A stretch of DNA of 64,000 nucleotides from G025836975 sp048751585 (GTDB lineage Bacteria > Pseudomonadota > Gammaproteobacteria > Burkholderiales > Burkholderiaceae_B): contig NZ_JAZHOB010000001.1 of assembly GCF_048751585.1 (NCBI RefSeq), positions 627,055 through 691,054 on the forward strand, given 5' to 3'. This document shows, piece after piece, positions 9,183 through 18,364 of the stretch; the first letter of the stretch is position 1, and each line of letters begins with the position of its first letter. A program made the position numbers and the translations under genes. Below the pieces are notes generated by a model. The model was not told where the DNA came from. It worked only from the letters and a program-made list of their open reading frames with translations, and searched no databases.

Positions 9183-9549
9183 TTGCCTACGAGGCCTGTG
9201 CAATTTGAAATCACTGAGCAAACACGCGACGCGTTGGTGACATGGATACGCTACAAACAGCTGTGCGCTAATGATTTCATTTTCTCAAGCAGGATCCACG
9301 CATCTTTGCACTTTTCGACTAGGCAATACGCCCGGATAGTCGACGCCTGGGTGACTGCCATTGGTTTAGGCCCGACAGCATACGGAACACACAGTGCGAA
9401 GAACAAAGGCATCAATGATTTATCGACGCACAAAAAACCTGAGAGCAGTTCAGTTGCCTCTTGGTCATACCAAACTCGAAAGTACGGCGCGATACCTTGG
9501 TATCGAAGTCGATGACGCGCTGGAAATGGCAGAGCAGACAGAAGTGTGA
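9183..9549 (+). pseudogene. tyrosine recombinase (phage integrase) remnant
   Basis: Only the C-terminal catalytic third is left. Frame 3 reads PVQFEITEQTRDALVTWI...AWVTAIGLGPTAYGTHS up to about 9395. From 9394 a second frame continues VRRTKASMIYRRTKNLRAVQ, LPLGHTKLESTARYLGIEV and DDALEMAEQTEV to a TGA at 9547-9549. The Arg of the RRTK box, the LGHTKLE box and the tyrosine in ARYLG are all recognisable, as in small XerD-like integrases. The N-terminal half is missing and a frameshift sits between GTHS and VRRTK, so the gene is dead. It marks a past insertion inside the left island. Confidence 0.8.
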
Positions 9550-9747
9550 TATCTACTTACAATCGAACAGGACAGCAGCTGAGATGGTCGCTGTTCGGCC
9601 AAGAAGCGGTACCTCGAGGCTTTTCCTCATAGCAGCTGTTCCGTTCCATTCTCGGAAATTGCCCGAACCGCGCCGATACGAATTCGTTGGCCACTAGAAA
9701 CAATGTGTTTCAATTGATGTGCACTCCAAAGTGCTGCGGAACAACCG

Positions 9748-10518
9748 ATGGAATTGCTGGCCATGAAACTTTGCTCTTACTGTGGAAATAGAGCTCCTCT
9801 CACGAGAGAGCACATTTGGCCCGATTGCTTGATCGAGAAGTATGAGAGCCTGCTTACATATTCAAAAAGGGAGTCTAAACTCTATAAAGGGGATCCCACG
9901 ATTAAAGACGTTTGCGAGCATTGCAACAACGTACTTCTCAGCAAGCTCGACTCGTACCTTTCAACTCTCTACGACGAGCACTTCCAGCGCATTCTGGTTC
10001 CTGGAGAAGTGGCGACTATCTCGTATGACTATCAGTTGCTGCTTAGGGCGCTATTGAAAATATCCTACAACTCCGCTCGATTAGATGCCTCTGATAAGGC
10101 TATCAAGGCGCACAAAGGTTTCATTAATTTTATTCTCCATGGCGGCTATTGCCCGCCATTACACCTTCGCCTTCAAATTGTCACGGCCTCGCGTGTGGTC
10201 AACCTAAACGAAGGAACAGAGAATCTTCTGAAACCAAGTCACCTTCGATGCGCCGAGATTCTTTATGACGGCCCGCTGTCTCACCGCTTTTTGGTTCGCA
10301 TGATCGCGATTAATTGTTATTGGTTCTTCCTTGTGATGCCTTACAAAATAGAGCCGCCGCACAAATGGAGAGAGCTTGTAGAAGGGCTCACGAGCTGGCG
10401 AATGAATTTAGGCATCAAGCTGACGCCAATAGACTCTCCGATGACCATCCCGGCGAATAAAACCACCTATCTTCACCCCGCCCTCTTAGGCAATCTGGTC
10501 CATGCATTTCATGTGTAG
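9748..10518 (+). CDS. HNH endonuclease-like protein
   Basis: A 256-residue protein that opens with a zinc-ribbon/HNH signature: C-S-Y-C-G-N, then TREHIWP with the likely metal-binding His, then C-E-H-C-N-N followed by LSKLDSYLSTLY. CxxC-EHIWP-CxxCN is a recurring HNH nuclease arrangement in bacterial accessory regions. The remaining 180 residues are mixed alpha/beta without a recognised fold. The start is uncertain: M6 (MKLCSYCG, at 9763) would place the zinc motif at the very N-terminus, as is common; no strong ribosome-binding site favours either. Probably a nuclease acting on DNA; a defence role is inferred only from neighbours. Confidence 0.6.
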   Translation: MELLAMKLCSYCGNRAPLTREHIWPDCLIEKYESLLTYSKRESKLYKGDPTIKDVCEHCNNVLLSKLDSYLSTLYDEHFQRILVPGEVATISYDYQLLLRALLKISYNSARLDASDKAIKAHKGFINFILHGGYCPPLHLRLQIVTASRVVNLNEGTENLLKPSHLRCAEILYDGPLSHRFLVRMIAINCYWFFLVMPYKIEPPHKWRELVEGLTSWRMNLGIKLTPIDSPMTIPANKTTYLHPALLGNLVHAFHV

Positions 10519-10668
10519 CAAAAAAACCAAATTCTTTCATTGAGTTGTCACCATAAGATCAACGCCACCGACAGCTTCAACCAAGAACTGACAGCCGACA
10601 AGTGCCCGTAGATCATTGACAATTGCCGTCGCCTCGGAAAATGCCGACCTACTGCATTCAGCTGCGAG

Positions 10669-11313
10669 TTGAATTGGTTTTTGACTACATCCTTGATCAA
10701 CCCAACCAGCCATCACAAAAACATGAACTCTCAAGATTGGTCGCGGTGTGTACTCACGGCCTTTGATCTCGCCGGTATCAAGAACCTTGCCGCGTCCGGC
10801 AAGGCTTCGTCGGTCATGATGAACTTGCATAGTCATGCCGTCGGAAAGATCAATCACGGCCTCGAACTGCACAGTCACGGATACGTTTGGAACGATTCAG
10901 TTCTACTTCTTTCCTATATGACCGAACCGAACTGGTCGAAGCGTAATTTCTTTGCCGAGTTAGACGGCTTCAGGACTTCACTGCAGAACGCGTGTGGTAT
11001 GCCAGTTTATGGCATATCCGTGCAGGGAAGGGCATTTCCCCAAGACACGCTCGCGTCAGCCATTTTCAACGGGCAAATTGCCCTTCAACCACGTGCGATA
11101 GTGTTGAAAACCTCAAGCTGGGCAATGGCAAACTGCTTTCTCATCGAAAAGGCTCTCGGGAATAAGCACCGTGCGGACTGGTACATCGATAGCAGGATCA
11201 CCGTAGGTGCCAATCTTCCTACGCCATTTGCCTCGGAAGAGGTTGACCTGCTGCCCAGGGATGAATCGAGAATTGTGCATATGTTCAAAGGAAGCATCTA
11301 TCCCATAGAGTAA
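10669..11313 (+). CDS. hypothetical protein
   Basis: A 214-residue soluble protein, not recognised. The likely true start is M19 (10723, MNSQDWSRCVLTAFDLAGIK), because the first 18 residues look like read-through of an unrelated leader. Features visible: MMNLHSHAVGKINHGLELHSH with several His residues, a strand-rich middle (YVWNDSVLLLSYMTE, MPVYGISVQGRAFPQ) and no signal peptide or membrane segment. It follows the HNH gene in the same direction, 150 bp away, and precedes the third HEPN-like gene. No function is proposed. Confidence 0.45.
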   Translation: MNWFLTTSLINPTSHHKNMNSQDWSRCVLTAFDLAGIKNLAASGKASSVMMNLHSHAVGKINHGLELHSHGYVWNDSVLLLSYMTEPNWSKRNFFAELDGFRTSLQNACGMPVYGISVQGRAFPQDTLASAIFNGQIALQPRAIVLKTSSWAMANCFLIEKALGNKHRADWYIDSRITVGANLPTPFASEEVDLLPRDESRIVHMFKGSIYPIE

Positions 11314-11732
11314 TCTCCTAGAGAGTGTCTACCGACACTCGGGCCATATCTGTGAATTAACCGTTAACGTCTGCTTTTAGCAAAGCAGAATGACTGATTA
11401 GGGTCGATTTCAGCCGGCGATGCAAAGCAGCTCGCGGGCCATAACACGACATTCACCGGTACAAGCACGCGGATAATCTTTGCTAGACCCCCTGCCCTGC
11501 GTCGGATGAAATCGATGATGCCACTAGAAGGCGTATTTGCGTATCGGATGACATCACGTTTTCTTTCGGAAATTCGAGCAGGGCAGTAGCCGGTTTCGGC
11601 TCGCATTCAACATGCACGAGGACAAGTTGGATCCAGGTTCGAGTTACACTTTGCTTCACATGTTTCGGGCCTTAAGGACTTAGGCCAGACATCGCCGGAT
11701 GCATCTCCACCGCTCATAAGAGAAACTAAACG
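11314..11732. other. gene-free stretch with a perfect hairpin
   Basis: 419 bases without a convincing gene. At 11370-11389 there is a perfect hairpin: TCTGCTTT, loop TAGC, AAAGCAGA, preceded by GTTAAC. Hairpins of this TCTGCTTT type with nearby TTAAC and GGGTCGATTT recur in intergenic DNA of environmental proteobacteria, so this may be a decayed copy of a dispersed repeat; that link comes from memory. The short open frames here look like chance. Confidence 0.4.
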
Positions 11733-12944
11733 ATGGCTTCAATTGACGGTATTTCCCTAGATGGGTTGGGTTCCGAGAATAGGTACAAATCGGCTCTCGC
11801 TCTCCATCTGACAACAGAAAGCACGGTTAGCATGGTTGAACAACTCGACGATTGGGAATTCGAGCTACGGCGAGGAAGCGGATTCTTAGTAGCGCGAAAA
11901 AAGCAGTCGCTAGGCAGGGAAGACACGCTCCGCGACGGATACGAACAAGCGGAACGTTTTCTTGACATTCTTTCATTCGAGAACGCGTCAGCCATAGAGA
12001 TCGGGGCGCCCGGACGCTCTCACATTCTTTTGTTTGAGCGGGACGGTAAGTCTGTGATTGAACGGATGGCTACGGCCGACAATCCGATGTCGATCCAAGT
12101 AACGATCACCCAAACCGACAGCGAGGGTCAGATAGTTCCACAGCCCCCTGCTCCCCCTGCAAAGTGGATTTCTGCACTTCGGTTTTATCGTCTATCCCAG
12201 ACGAGCCGAAGCCCACATGAAGCTTATCGTAACTTGTGGCTCGGGCTGGAGGTATTGCTTTCGACGGAGGTGCCAAAAGGTCAGAGAGAAAAAGAAGGTA
12301 TTTGGCTCCGCCGGGCGCTAAACCAAATCACCAGCACTCTAAACCTATCCCACGAGACCCCTGGCGGCGTGAACATAGTGGATTACGTCATGGAACGTCA
12401 CTACACGGCGATGCGGTGCAATCTTTTTCACGCAAAAATCGGTTCAACTTCGGCGGCGCCAACAATGCCAACTGTGGAGGAAGCACTTGATGCATACGCT
12501 AACTTAGTACGAATTTGGAGAGCTATTGCTGTGCGGATAGGCTCCCTTCGCTTTACTGGAAGCGGGTTAATTACGTACGCAGGGTACGCGATGCAAATGG
12601 CTGGAGTTTTTTCGCAAGTGATTTTTCATGCCACGGAAGACAATGCCTTGCCTGCCGCAACCGATACAGCCGTGAGTCCGAACAATTGTCCGGTCGTAAC
12701 TTTCGACTCATCAAGTCATATCGGAGTCGTTGCACCGGGTAAAGTTGAAAATTTAGGCATCATCGACCTTTCTACCAAGGACACACTTTCCCCGTTCCGC
12801 AGAATCACAACGAGCATTGCCACCGTCCTTTACAGCGTGGACTATTTAATAGGTGGTCTTGACGTGAATGGCGCGGACTTCTTTGAGTACCGCCAAGGAT
12901 GGCGACTACTCAACACCGGTATGCCTCGAACATACTTCGACTGA
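11733..12944 (+). CDS. HEPN/MauJ-like protein
   Basis: A 403-residue protein. Residues about 150-275 are helical (LRFYRLSQTSRSPHEAYRNLWLG, then HYTAMRCNLFHAK) and contain R228-x4-H233, the HEPN RNase signature. The layout resembles proteins annotated MauJ-like. The first 150 residues are strand-rich (SALALHLTTESTVSMVEQLDDWEFELRRGSGFLVARK), and the C-terminal 130 residues are mixed and unrecognised. GAGAAA lies about ten bases upstream of the ATG. It is the last gene before the core. Likely role, by inference: an RNA-cleaving or AMPylating effector of a defence module, but it is not paired with an obvious MNT antitoxin. A housekeeping role is possible. Confidence 0.5.
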   Translation: MASIDGISLDGLGSENRYKSALALHLTTESTVSMVEQLDDWEFELRRGSGFLVARKKQSLGREDTLRDGYEQAERFLDILSFENASAIEIGAPGRSHILLFERDGKSVIERMATADNPMSIQVTITQTDSEGQIVPQPPAPPAKWISALRFYRLSQTSRSPHEAYRNLWLGLEVLLSTEVPKGQREKEGIWLRRALNQITSTLNLSHETPGGVNIVDYVMERHYTAMRCNLFHAKIGSTSAAPTMPTVEEALDAYANLVRIWRAIAVRIGSLRFTGSGLITYAGYAMQMAGVFSQVIFHATEDNALPAATDTAVSPNNCPVVTFDSSSHIGVVAPGKVENLGIIDLSTKDTLSPFRRITTSIATVLYSVDYLIGGLDVNGADFFEYRQGWRLLNTGMPRTYFD

Positions 12945-13264
12945 TTGAATGAAGCGCTTGCGACTGAAAGCGGATGATTTTCGGCGAGAAGGAGCTGTCG
13001 GCGCCAGTTGCCGTCGGCGTCTCGGTTCGGTCCGCTTTAGGCAGGCCTCGACCCGGCGTGTCGTGGACCACAGAATGGTCTCTTGGCCGAAAATTTGCCG
13101 AAGAAACCGGGGTCACAAGCCTCCGATGCACCCTGGATGCGACCAGCTTGATGTGACAAGGGCAAACGACAGGAATGGGTCGGAAGCAGCTACCCTCTAT
13201 TTCCAACCATGGCAAACGGTTTGCTGACCATTCTTCCCGCCCCGGATTCTTAAGGAGACCATCC
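12945..13264. other. gene-free boundary between left island and core
   Basis: 320 bases without a convincing gene. The segment near 13164-13188 (CGACAGGAATGGGTCGGAAG) resembles one end of a dispersed intergenic repeat seen in soil proteobacteria, related in style to the hairpin at 11370. AAGGAGA at the right end is the ribosome-binding site of the next gene. Composition shifts to the GC-rich core after this point. Confidence 0.3.
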
Positions 13265-13594
13265 ATGCCAAAGTTCATAACGATCGGATATGGAGAGCAA
13301 GAGGGTTACGACCGTACCGCAGCCGCCATCCGCGACGCGGCCCATGCGCACGATGCAAAGTTGCAAAAAGACGGAATACTGATGGGCATCGCAGGCAGTC
13401 CGGTCCAGGTGCGCAATCCTGATGCTGTTCACGTTGAAACGATGAACGGGCCATTCATGAACTCGCCCTTGCCAGTGGCCGGCTTTGCCGTCATCGAGGC
13501 TGCCGATTTGGCCGAAGCCATAGACATCGTGTCACGAACCCCTTGTGCTGTAGCGCACGGCGTCGTTGAGGTATGGCCACTGGAACAGCCGTAG
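13265..13594 (+). CDS. YCII-related (DGPF-type) protein
   Basis: A 109-residue dimeric alpha/beta-barrel type protein. The start at 13265 (MPKFITIGYGEQEGYDR) is fixed by AAGGAGACC just upstream; the longer reading begins inside the boundary DNA. The order of elements (KFITIGYG strand, MGIAGSPVQVRNP, NGPFMNSPLPVAGFAVIEAADLAEAIDIVSRTP, GVVEVWPL) matches the YCII-related fold, including the FAVIEAxDxxEA helix region. Members of this family are small, often uncharacterised enzymes or sigma-factor partners. It converges with gcvP. Confidence 0.75.
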   Translation: MPKFITIGYGEQEGYDRTAAAIRDAAHAHDAKLQKDGILMGIAGSPVQVRNPDAVHVETMNGPFMNSPLPVAGFAVIEAADLAEAIDIVSRTPCAVAHGVVEVWPLEQP

Positions 13595-13636
13595 GGAGTT
13601 CGATCGACGCTCACACGGACCAGGAAGGCGCGGGAA

Positions 13637-13654
13637 GCCCGGCCTTGGCCGGGC
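13637..13654. repeat. GC-rich inverted repeat after the YCII-like gene
   Basis: GCCCGGCC, two bases TT, then GGCCGGGC, a perfect 8-bp inverted repeat 43 bp after the YCII-like stop. No T-run follows, so it is not a classical terminator, though it could slow transcription or protect the mRNA end. Confidence 0.4.
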
Positions 13655-13770
13655 CGCTAGACGTGCCGGAGCCCCACCCCTCCCGCCCGCCAGCGTCTCA
13701 AGAACCGAATGCTGAGGCAAAAAAAACTGTCCCAGGCAGTAAGGGCATTCACGTCAAAAAGCACGTCTAC

Positions 13771-13810
13771 AAAAAACTAAGGCTGTAGCAACAACCGTCG
13801 CCACAGCCTT
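13771..13810 (-). terminator. intrinsic terminator of gcvTHP
   Basis: On the minus strand, AAGGCTGT and its complement ACAGCCTT (13803-13810 and 13779-13786) form an 8-bp stem. It can extend inward through GGC/GCT pairing and is followed by AGTTTTTTG. It starts 26 bp after the gcvP stop. The stem plus T-run is a standard rho-independent terminator. Confidence 0.8.
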
Positions 13811-13835
13811 CAATGCAACAGCAGAGCACAAAAGC

Positions 13836-16739
13836 CTAAACCGAAGCCTCAGAAGCAACAGCCGCCGCATCATCCTCATACGCCGACATAGGCGGGCAGG
13901 AACACACCAGATTCCTGTCCCCGTAGGCATTGTCCACCCGCGAAACCGGCGGCCAATACTTTCCATCCCGCAGGCTGGCGACCGGATAAGCCGCCGACTC
14001 GCGCGTGTAGTCGTGGTGCCATTCCGAAGACAACAGCATCTGCGTCGTATGCGGTGCGTTCCGCAACACATTATCCAGCGCATCCTTCTCGCCGCGCTCC
14101 ACCTCCGCGATCTCCGCGCGGATGGCGATCATCGCATCGATGAAGCGATCCAGCTCAGCCAGCCCTTCCGATTCCGTGGGCTCCACCATCAGCGTGCCCG
14201 CCACCGGGAAACTCATCGTCGGCGCATGGAAACCGTAATCCACCAGGCGCTTGGCAACGTCCTCGTTCGAAATACCGCATGCGTCCTTGATGGGCCGGAT
14301 GTCCAATATGCACTCATGCGCCACATGGCCGTTCTTGCCGGCGTACAGCACAGGGTAATGGTCGCGCAGGCGCGCGGCAATGTAGTTGGCGTTCAGTATG
14401 GCCACCTCGGTGGCCTGCAGCAAACCTTCCGAGCCCATCATGGTGATATACAGATACGGTATGGGCAGGATGCTGGCCGAGCCGTATGGCGCCGCCGAAA
14501 CGGGACCCACCGCCGTGCCTTCGGGCAGCTTGCCGCCTTCGTCGACGATGCCCGGCAGGTATGGCGCCAGGTGCGAGCGAACGGCCACCGGACCCACGCC
14601 CGGGCCGCCGCCGCCGTGCGGAATGCAGAAGGTCTTGTGCAGGTTCAAGTGCGAAACGTCGGAGCCGAACTTGCCGGGCTGGGCCAGGCCCACCATGGCG
14701 TTCATGTTGGCGCCGTCCAGGTAGACCTGGCCGCCGGCATCGTGCACCAGCGCGCAGATCTCGGTGACCGCGGTCTCGAACACGCCGTGCGTGGACGGAT
14801 AGGTGATCATCAGGGCGGCAAGGCGGTCGCCCACGCTGGCTATCTTGGCTTTCAGGTCGGCCACGTCGACGTTGCCGTTATCGTCCGATGCCACCACGAC
14901 CACGTCCATGCCGGCCAACTGGGCCGAAGCGGGATTCGTGCCGTGCGCCGAGGCCGGTATCAGGCACACATTGCGCTGATGCTGGCCGTTGGCCTGATGG
15001 TAGCCGCGAATGGCCAGCAGGCCGGCGAATTCGCCCTGCGCGCCGGAATTAGGTTGCAGGCTGATGGAATCGTAGCCGGTGATCTCGCACAAGGCGGCCG
15101 ACAGGCGATCGATAAGCTCTTTGTAGCCCTGGCTTTGCGAGGCGGGCGCAAATGGATGCATGGCGCCGAACTCGGGCCAGGTGACGGGGATCATCTCGGC
15201 CGTGGCATTGAGCTTCATGGTGCAGGAGCCCAGCGGGATCATGGTGCGATCCAATGCCAGGTCCTTGTCGGCCAGGGCGCGCAGATAGCGCAGCATGTCG
15301 GTTTCGGACTGGATGCGCGAGAACACCGGATGGGTCAGGATGGCGGACTGGCGCAGCAAGGCGGATGGAACGCCGTGCTGCGCGGGCAATGTGCGCTTGG
15401 CCGATGCGTCCCACGATTTGCCCAGGCCCGCAGCGAAGGCCTGCAGCAAGGCGTGCACATCGTCGACCGTCACGGTTTCGTCCAGCGACACGGCCAACTG
15501 CTTGCCGTCGACTTGGCGCAGGTTGATGGAGGCCGCCTGCGCGGCCTTCACGATGGCTTGCGTGGCTGCGCCGGTGTCCAGCAGCAAGGTATCGAAGAAT
15601 TGTTTGTTGACCGACGCCACGCCCAGTTCGGCCAGCGCATCGCGCAGGAAGGCGGTCAGGTAGGCCACGCGTTGGGCGATGCGCTTGATGCCGGCCGGAC
15701 CGTGCCAGACGGCATACATGCCGGCCATCACGGCCAGCAGCACTTGCGCGGTGCAGATGTTGGATGTGGCTTTCTCGCGGCGTATATGCTGCTCGCGCGT
15801 TTGCAGGGCCAGGCGCAATGCGGGCGCGCCCTGGCTGTCCTTGGACACGCCGACCAGACGGCCCGGCATATTGCGCTTGAAGGCATCCTTGCAGGCCATG
15901 AAGCCGGCATGCGGGCCGCCAAAGCCCAGCGGCACGCCGAAGCGCTGCGCCGAACCGATGGCGATATCGGCGCCCCATTCACCCGGCGCGGCCAGCAGGG
16001 CCAGCGCCAGCAAGTCGGTGGCGACCGCCACCACGGCGCCCTGCGCATGCGCGGATTCCGTCAAGGCGCGGTAATCGGCAACGCCGCCCAGGCTGTGTGG
16101 ATACTGGAGCAAGACGCCGAAGCATTCGGGCAGGCCTTGGGCCTCGTCGCCCACCACCACGTCGATGTCCAACCCGCTGGCGCGGGTGCGCAGCAGCTCT
16201 ATCGTCTGCGGATGGCAATGCACCGAGGCGAAGAAGACCTTGCTTTTGGAGCGCGAGCCGCGGCGCGCCAGGGTCATGGCTTCAGCCGCCGCCGTGCCTT
16301 CGTCCAGCAGCGAGGCGTTGGCGATGTCCAGGCCGGTAAGATCGGCCACCATGGTCTGGTAATTCAGCAGCGCTTCCAGGCGGCCCTGCGAGATCTCCGG
16401 CTGGTACGGCGTGTAGGCCGTGTACCAGGCCGGGTTCTCAAGGATGTTGCGCAGGATGACATTGGGCACATGGGTGCCGTAATACCCTTGCCCGATATAG
16501 TTGCGGAACACCTGATTCCGTCCGGCGATTTCCTTCAGCTCGGCAAGCGCATCGGCCTCGCTGCGCGAAGCCGGCAGGTTCAGGGCGCCGCGCTTCAAGA
16601 TGCTGGGCGGCACGACTTCCTGGATAAGGCTGTGCAGGTCGGGAACACCGATAGCAGCCAGCATCTTGGCCTGGTCGGCCTGGCCCGGGCCGATATGCCG
16701 GGGAATGAAATCGGAATGAGGGTCTAGTTCACGCAACAT
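13836..16739 (-). CDS. gcvP: glycine dehydrogenase (decarboxylating), P-protein
   Basis: A 967-residue, full-length single-chain P-protein. It decarboxylates glycine with pyridoxal phosphate and passes the aminomethyl group to lipoyl-GcvH. The PLP lysine motif NLHKTFCIPHGGGGPG is intact, as are the N-terminal HIGPGQADQAKMLAAIG and the GSCTMKLNATAEM block. It is the third gene of gcvT-gcvH-gcvP, 45 bp after gcvH, and is followed by an intrinsic terminator. Expression should be set by the glycine riboswitch ahead of gcvT. High GC with core codon use. Identification is secure. Confidence 0.98.
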   Translation of the reverse strand: MLRELDPHSDFIPRHIGPGQADQAKMLAAIGVPDLHSLIQEVVPPSILKRGALNLPASRSEADALAELKEIAGRNQVFRNYIGQGYYGTHVPNVILRNILENPAWYTAYTPYQPEISQGRLEALLNYQTMVADLTGLDIANASLLDEGTAAAEAMTLARRGSRSKSKVFFASVHCHPQTIELLRTRASGLDIDVVVGDEAQGLPECFGVLLQYPHSLGGVADYRALTESAHAQGAVVAVATDLLALALLAAPGEWGADIAIGSAQRFGVPLGFGGPHAGFMACKDAFKRNMPGRLVGVSKDSQGAPALRLALQTREQHIRREKATSNICTAQVLLAVMAGMYAVWHGPAGIKRIAQRVAYLTAFLRDALAELGVASVNKQFFDTLLLDTGAATQAIVKAAQAASINLRQVDGKQLAVSLDETVTVDDVHALLQAFAAGLGKSWDASAKRTLPAQHGVPSALLRQSAILTHPVFSRIQSETDMLRYLRALADKDLALDRTMIPLGSCTMKLNATAEMIPVTWPEFGAMHPFAPASQSQGYKELIDRLSAALCEITGYDSISLQPNSGAQGEFAGLLAIRGYHQANGQHQRNVCLIPASAHGTNPASAQLAGMDVVVVASDDNGNVDVADLKAKIASVGDRLAALMITYPSTHGVFETAVTEICALVHDAGGQVYLDGANMNAMVGLAQPGKFGSDVSHLNLHKTFCIPHGGGGPGVGPVAVRSHLAPYLPGIVDEGGKLPEGTAVGPVSAAPYGSASILPIPYLYITMMGSEGLLQATEVAILNANYIAARLRDHYPVLYAGKNGHVAHECILDIRPIKDACGISNEDVAKRLVDYGFHAPTMSFPVAGTLMVEPTESEGLAELDRFIDAMIAIRAEIAEVERGEKDALDNVLRNAPHTTQMLLSSEWHHDYTRESAAYPVASLRDGKYWPPVSRVDNAYGDRNLVCSCPPMSAYEDDAAAVASEASV

Positions 16740-16784
16740 AAATCAACCTAAACAGAACAGGTTCGCAGCAAAGGCATTAAAAAA

Positions 16785-17165
16785 TCAGCCGGCGTTGACA
16801 AGGGCTTCGTAGCCGGCGCCGTCCAGCAAGCCGTCGGCATCCGCGGCATTGACGGGCTTGATCTTGAAGATCCAGGTATCGAAGGCGGCTTCGTTGATCA
16901 GGTTGGGCTGATCGTTGAGATCTTCGTTGAAGGCGACGATTTCGCCGTCCACCGGCGCGTAGATGTCGGAAGCGGCCTTGACCGATTCCACCACGCCGGC
17001 GGTCTCGCCCGCCTTCAGGCTGGCGCCTGGATTGACATCGCCCACGAAGACCAGGTCGCCCAATTGATCTTGCGCGGTGTCGGTAATGCCCACCAGCAGC
17101 AGGTCGCCTTCGGCTTTTACCCACTCGTGCGAGGACGTGTATTTGCGGTCGCTAGGAAGATTCAT
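16785..17165 (-). CDS. gcvH: glycine cleavage system H protein
   Basis: A 126-residue lipoyl carrier protein. The lipoylated lysine is K63 in ESVKAASDIYAP, the canonical context. It begins MNLPSDRKYTSSHEWV, typical of the family, and has normal length. It shuttles the aminomethyl group and electrons between GcvP, GcvT and lipoamide dehydrogenase (no lpd gene lies in this window). It sits between gcvT (48 bp) and gcvP (45 bp) in one operon. Confidence 0.98.
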   Translation of the reverse strand: MNLPSDRKYTSSHEWVKAEGDLLLVGITDTAQDQLGDLVFVGDVNPGASLKAGETAGVVESVKAASDIYAPVDGEIVAFNEDLNDQPNLINEAAFDTWIFKIKPVNAADADGLLDGAGYEALVNAG

Positions 17166-17213
17166 GATTTACCCCGTATTGATAAAAATGGATGTTCTTG
17201 TTCAGGAAGTGAA

Positions 17214-18308
17214 TTAGGCAATGATTTTGCCGTTGCGCACGAACGGCATTTTTACAGCTTCGGCCGGCAACCATTTGCCGCGAATTTCCACCTGCAGGGC
17301 ATCGCCCGGCTGAACGCCGAGCGGAACGCGCGCCATGCCGATGGATACGCCCATGGTCGGCGACATGGAGCCGCTGGTCAATTCGCCTTCGCCCTGTTCC
17401 GCGCGGACCTTCATGTGGCCGCGCATCACGCCGCGTTCCAGCAGCTTGACCCCTATCAGCCCGCGATCGACCACCGCCGATTCCAGCGCATCGCGCCCGA
17501 TGAAACGGCGGTCGGCATCTTTAAGCGACACGGTCCAGGCCAGGCCGGACACCAGCGGGTTGACCTGCTCGTCCATTTCCTGGCCGTACAGGTTCATGCC
17601 CGCTTCCAGCCTTAGCGTGTCGCGCGCCCCCAGGCCGCAGGGCCGCACGCCTTTGCCGGCCAGGTCGCGCCAGAATGCTTCCACCTGCGCGGCGGGCAGG
17701 ACGACCTCGAAGCCGTCCTCGCCGGTATAGCCCGTGCGCGCCACCAGCGTGTCGTCGGCGACCATAGCGCCGGTAAACGGGGTAAGGTCTTGCGTTGCAG
17801 GCTTCCAGTCGGGACGCACAGACCACAGCTTTTCACGCGCGTTGGGTCCTTGCACAGCCACCATGGCCAGGTCGCGGCGCGGCGTAATGCTGACATCGAA
17901 ATTTTCGGAGCTTGCAACTTGCTGCATCCAGGCCACGTCCTTGTCGGCGGTGCCGGCATTGACCACCACCCGCCATGCATCGACGCTGAAGAAATAAACG
18001 ATAAGGTCATCGATGACGCCGCCTTCGGCGTTCAACATGCAGGAATACAAGGCCTTGCCCGGAACCGTCAGCTTGGCCGCGTCATTGGCCAGCAGGCGCC
18101 GCAGGTAGGCCAAGGCGTCGTTGCCGTTCACATCGACATTCAACATGTGGGATACGTCGAACATCCCGGCATCCTGGCGCACCGCATGGTGCTCTTCAAG
18201 CTGGGATCCATAGGACACGGGCATGTCCCAGCCCCCGAAATCGACCATTTTGGCACCGGACTCGAGGTGGATGGAATGCAGCGGGGTATGCTTTAAGACT
18301 GAAGACAT
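17214..18308 (-). CDS. gcvT: aminomethyltransferase, glycine cleavage T protein
   Basis: A 364-residue tetrahydrofolate-dependent aminomethyltransferase that releases ammonia and 5,10-methylene-THF from aminomethyl-GcvH. The start at 18308 (MSSVLKHTPLHSIHLESGAKM) was chosen because the longer open frame runs through the riboswitch, which is RNA and not protein. DFGGWDMPVSYG and VSHMLNVDVNGNDALAYL are family hallmarks. It is the first gene of the operon, directly behind the tandem riboswitch. Identification is secure. Confidence 0.97.
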   Translation of the reverse strand: MSSVLKHTPLHSIHLESGAKMVDFGGWDMPVSYGSQLEEHHAVRQDAGMFDVSHMLNVDVNGNDALAYLRRLLANDAAKLTVPGKALYSCMLNAEGGVIDDLIVYFFSVDAWRVVVNAGTADKDVAWMQQVASSENFDVSITPRRDLAMVAVQGPNAREKLWSVRPDWKPATQDLTPFTGAMVADDTLVARTGYTGEDGFEVVLPAAQVEAFWRDLAGKGVRPCGLGARDTLRLEAGMNLYGQEMDEQVNPLVSGLAWTVSLKDADRRFIGRDALESAVVDRGLIGVKLLERGVMRGHMKVRAEQGEGELTSGSMSPTMGVSIGMARVPLGVQPGDALQVEIRGKWLPAEAVKMPFVRNGKIIA

Positions 18309-18364
18309 GGGGACTCCGGAAGACGGGAAACGAACGACGTAAGCCAACGAAGTGCTGGCCGGCA

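Noticed and set aside
14013..16727. Long 904-residue plus-strand frame opposite gcvP
   Set aside because: It is the antisense shadow of a conserved, GC-rich gene; its composition (Gln, His and Arg rich) is typical of such shadows and no domain is visible.
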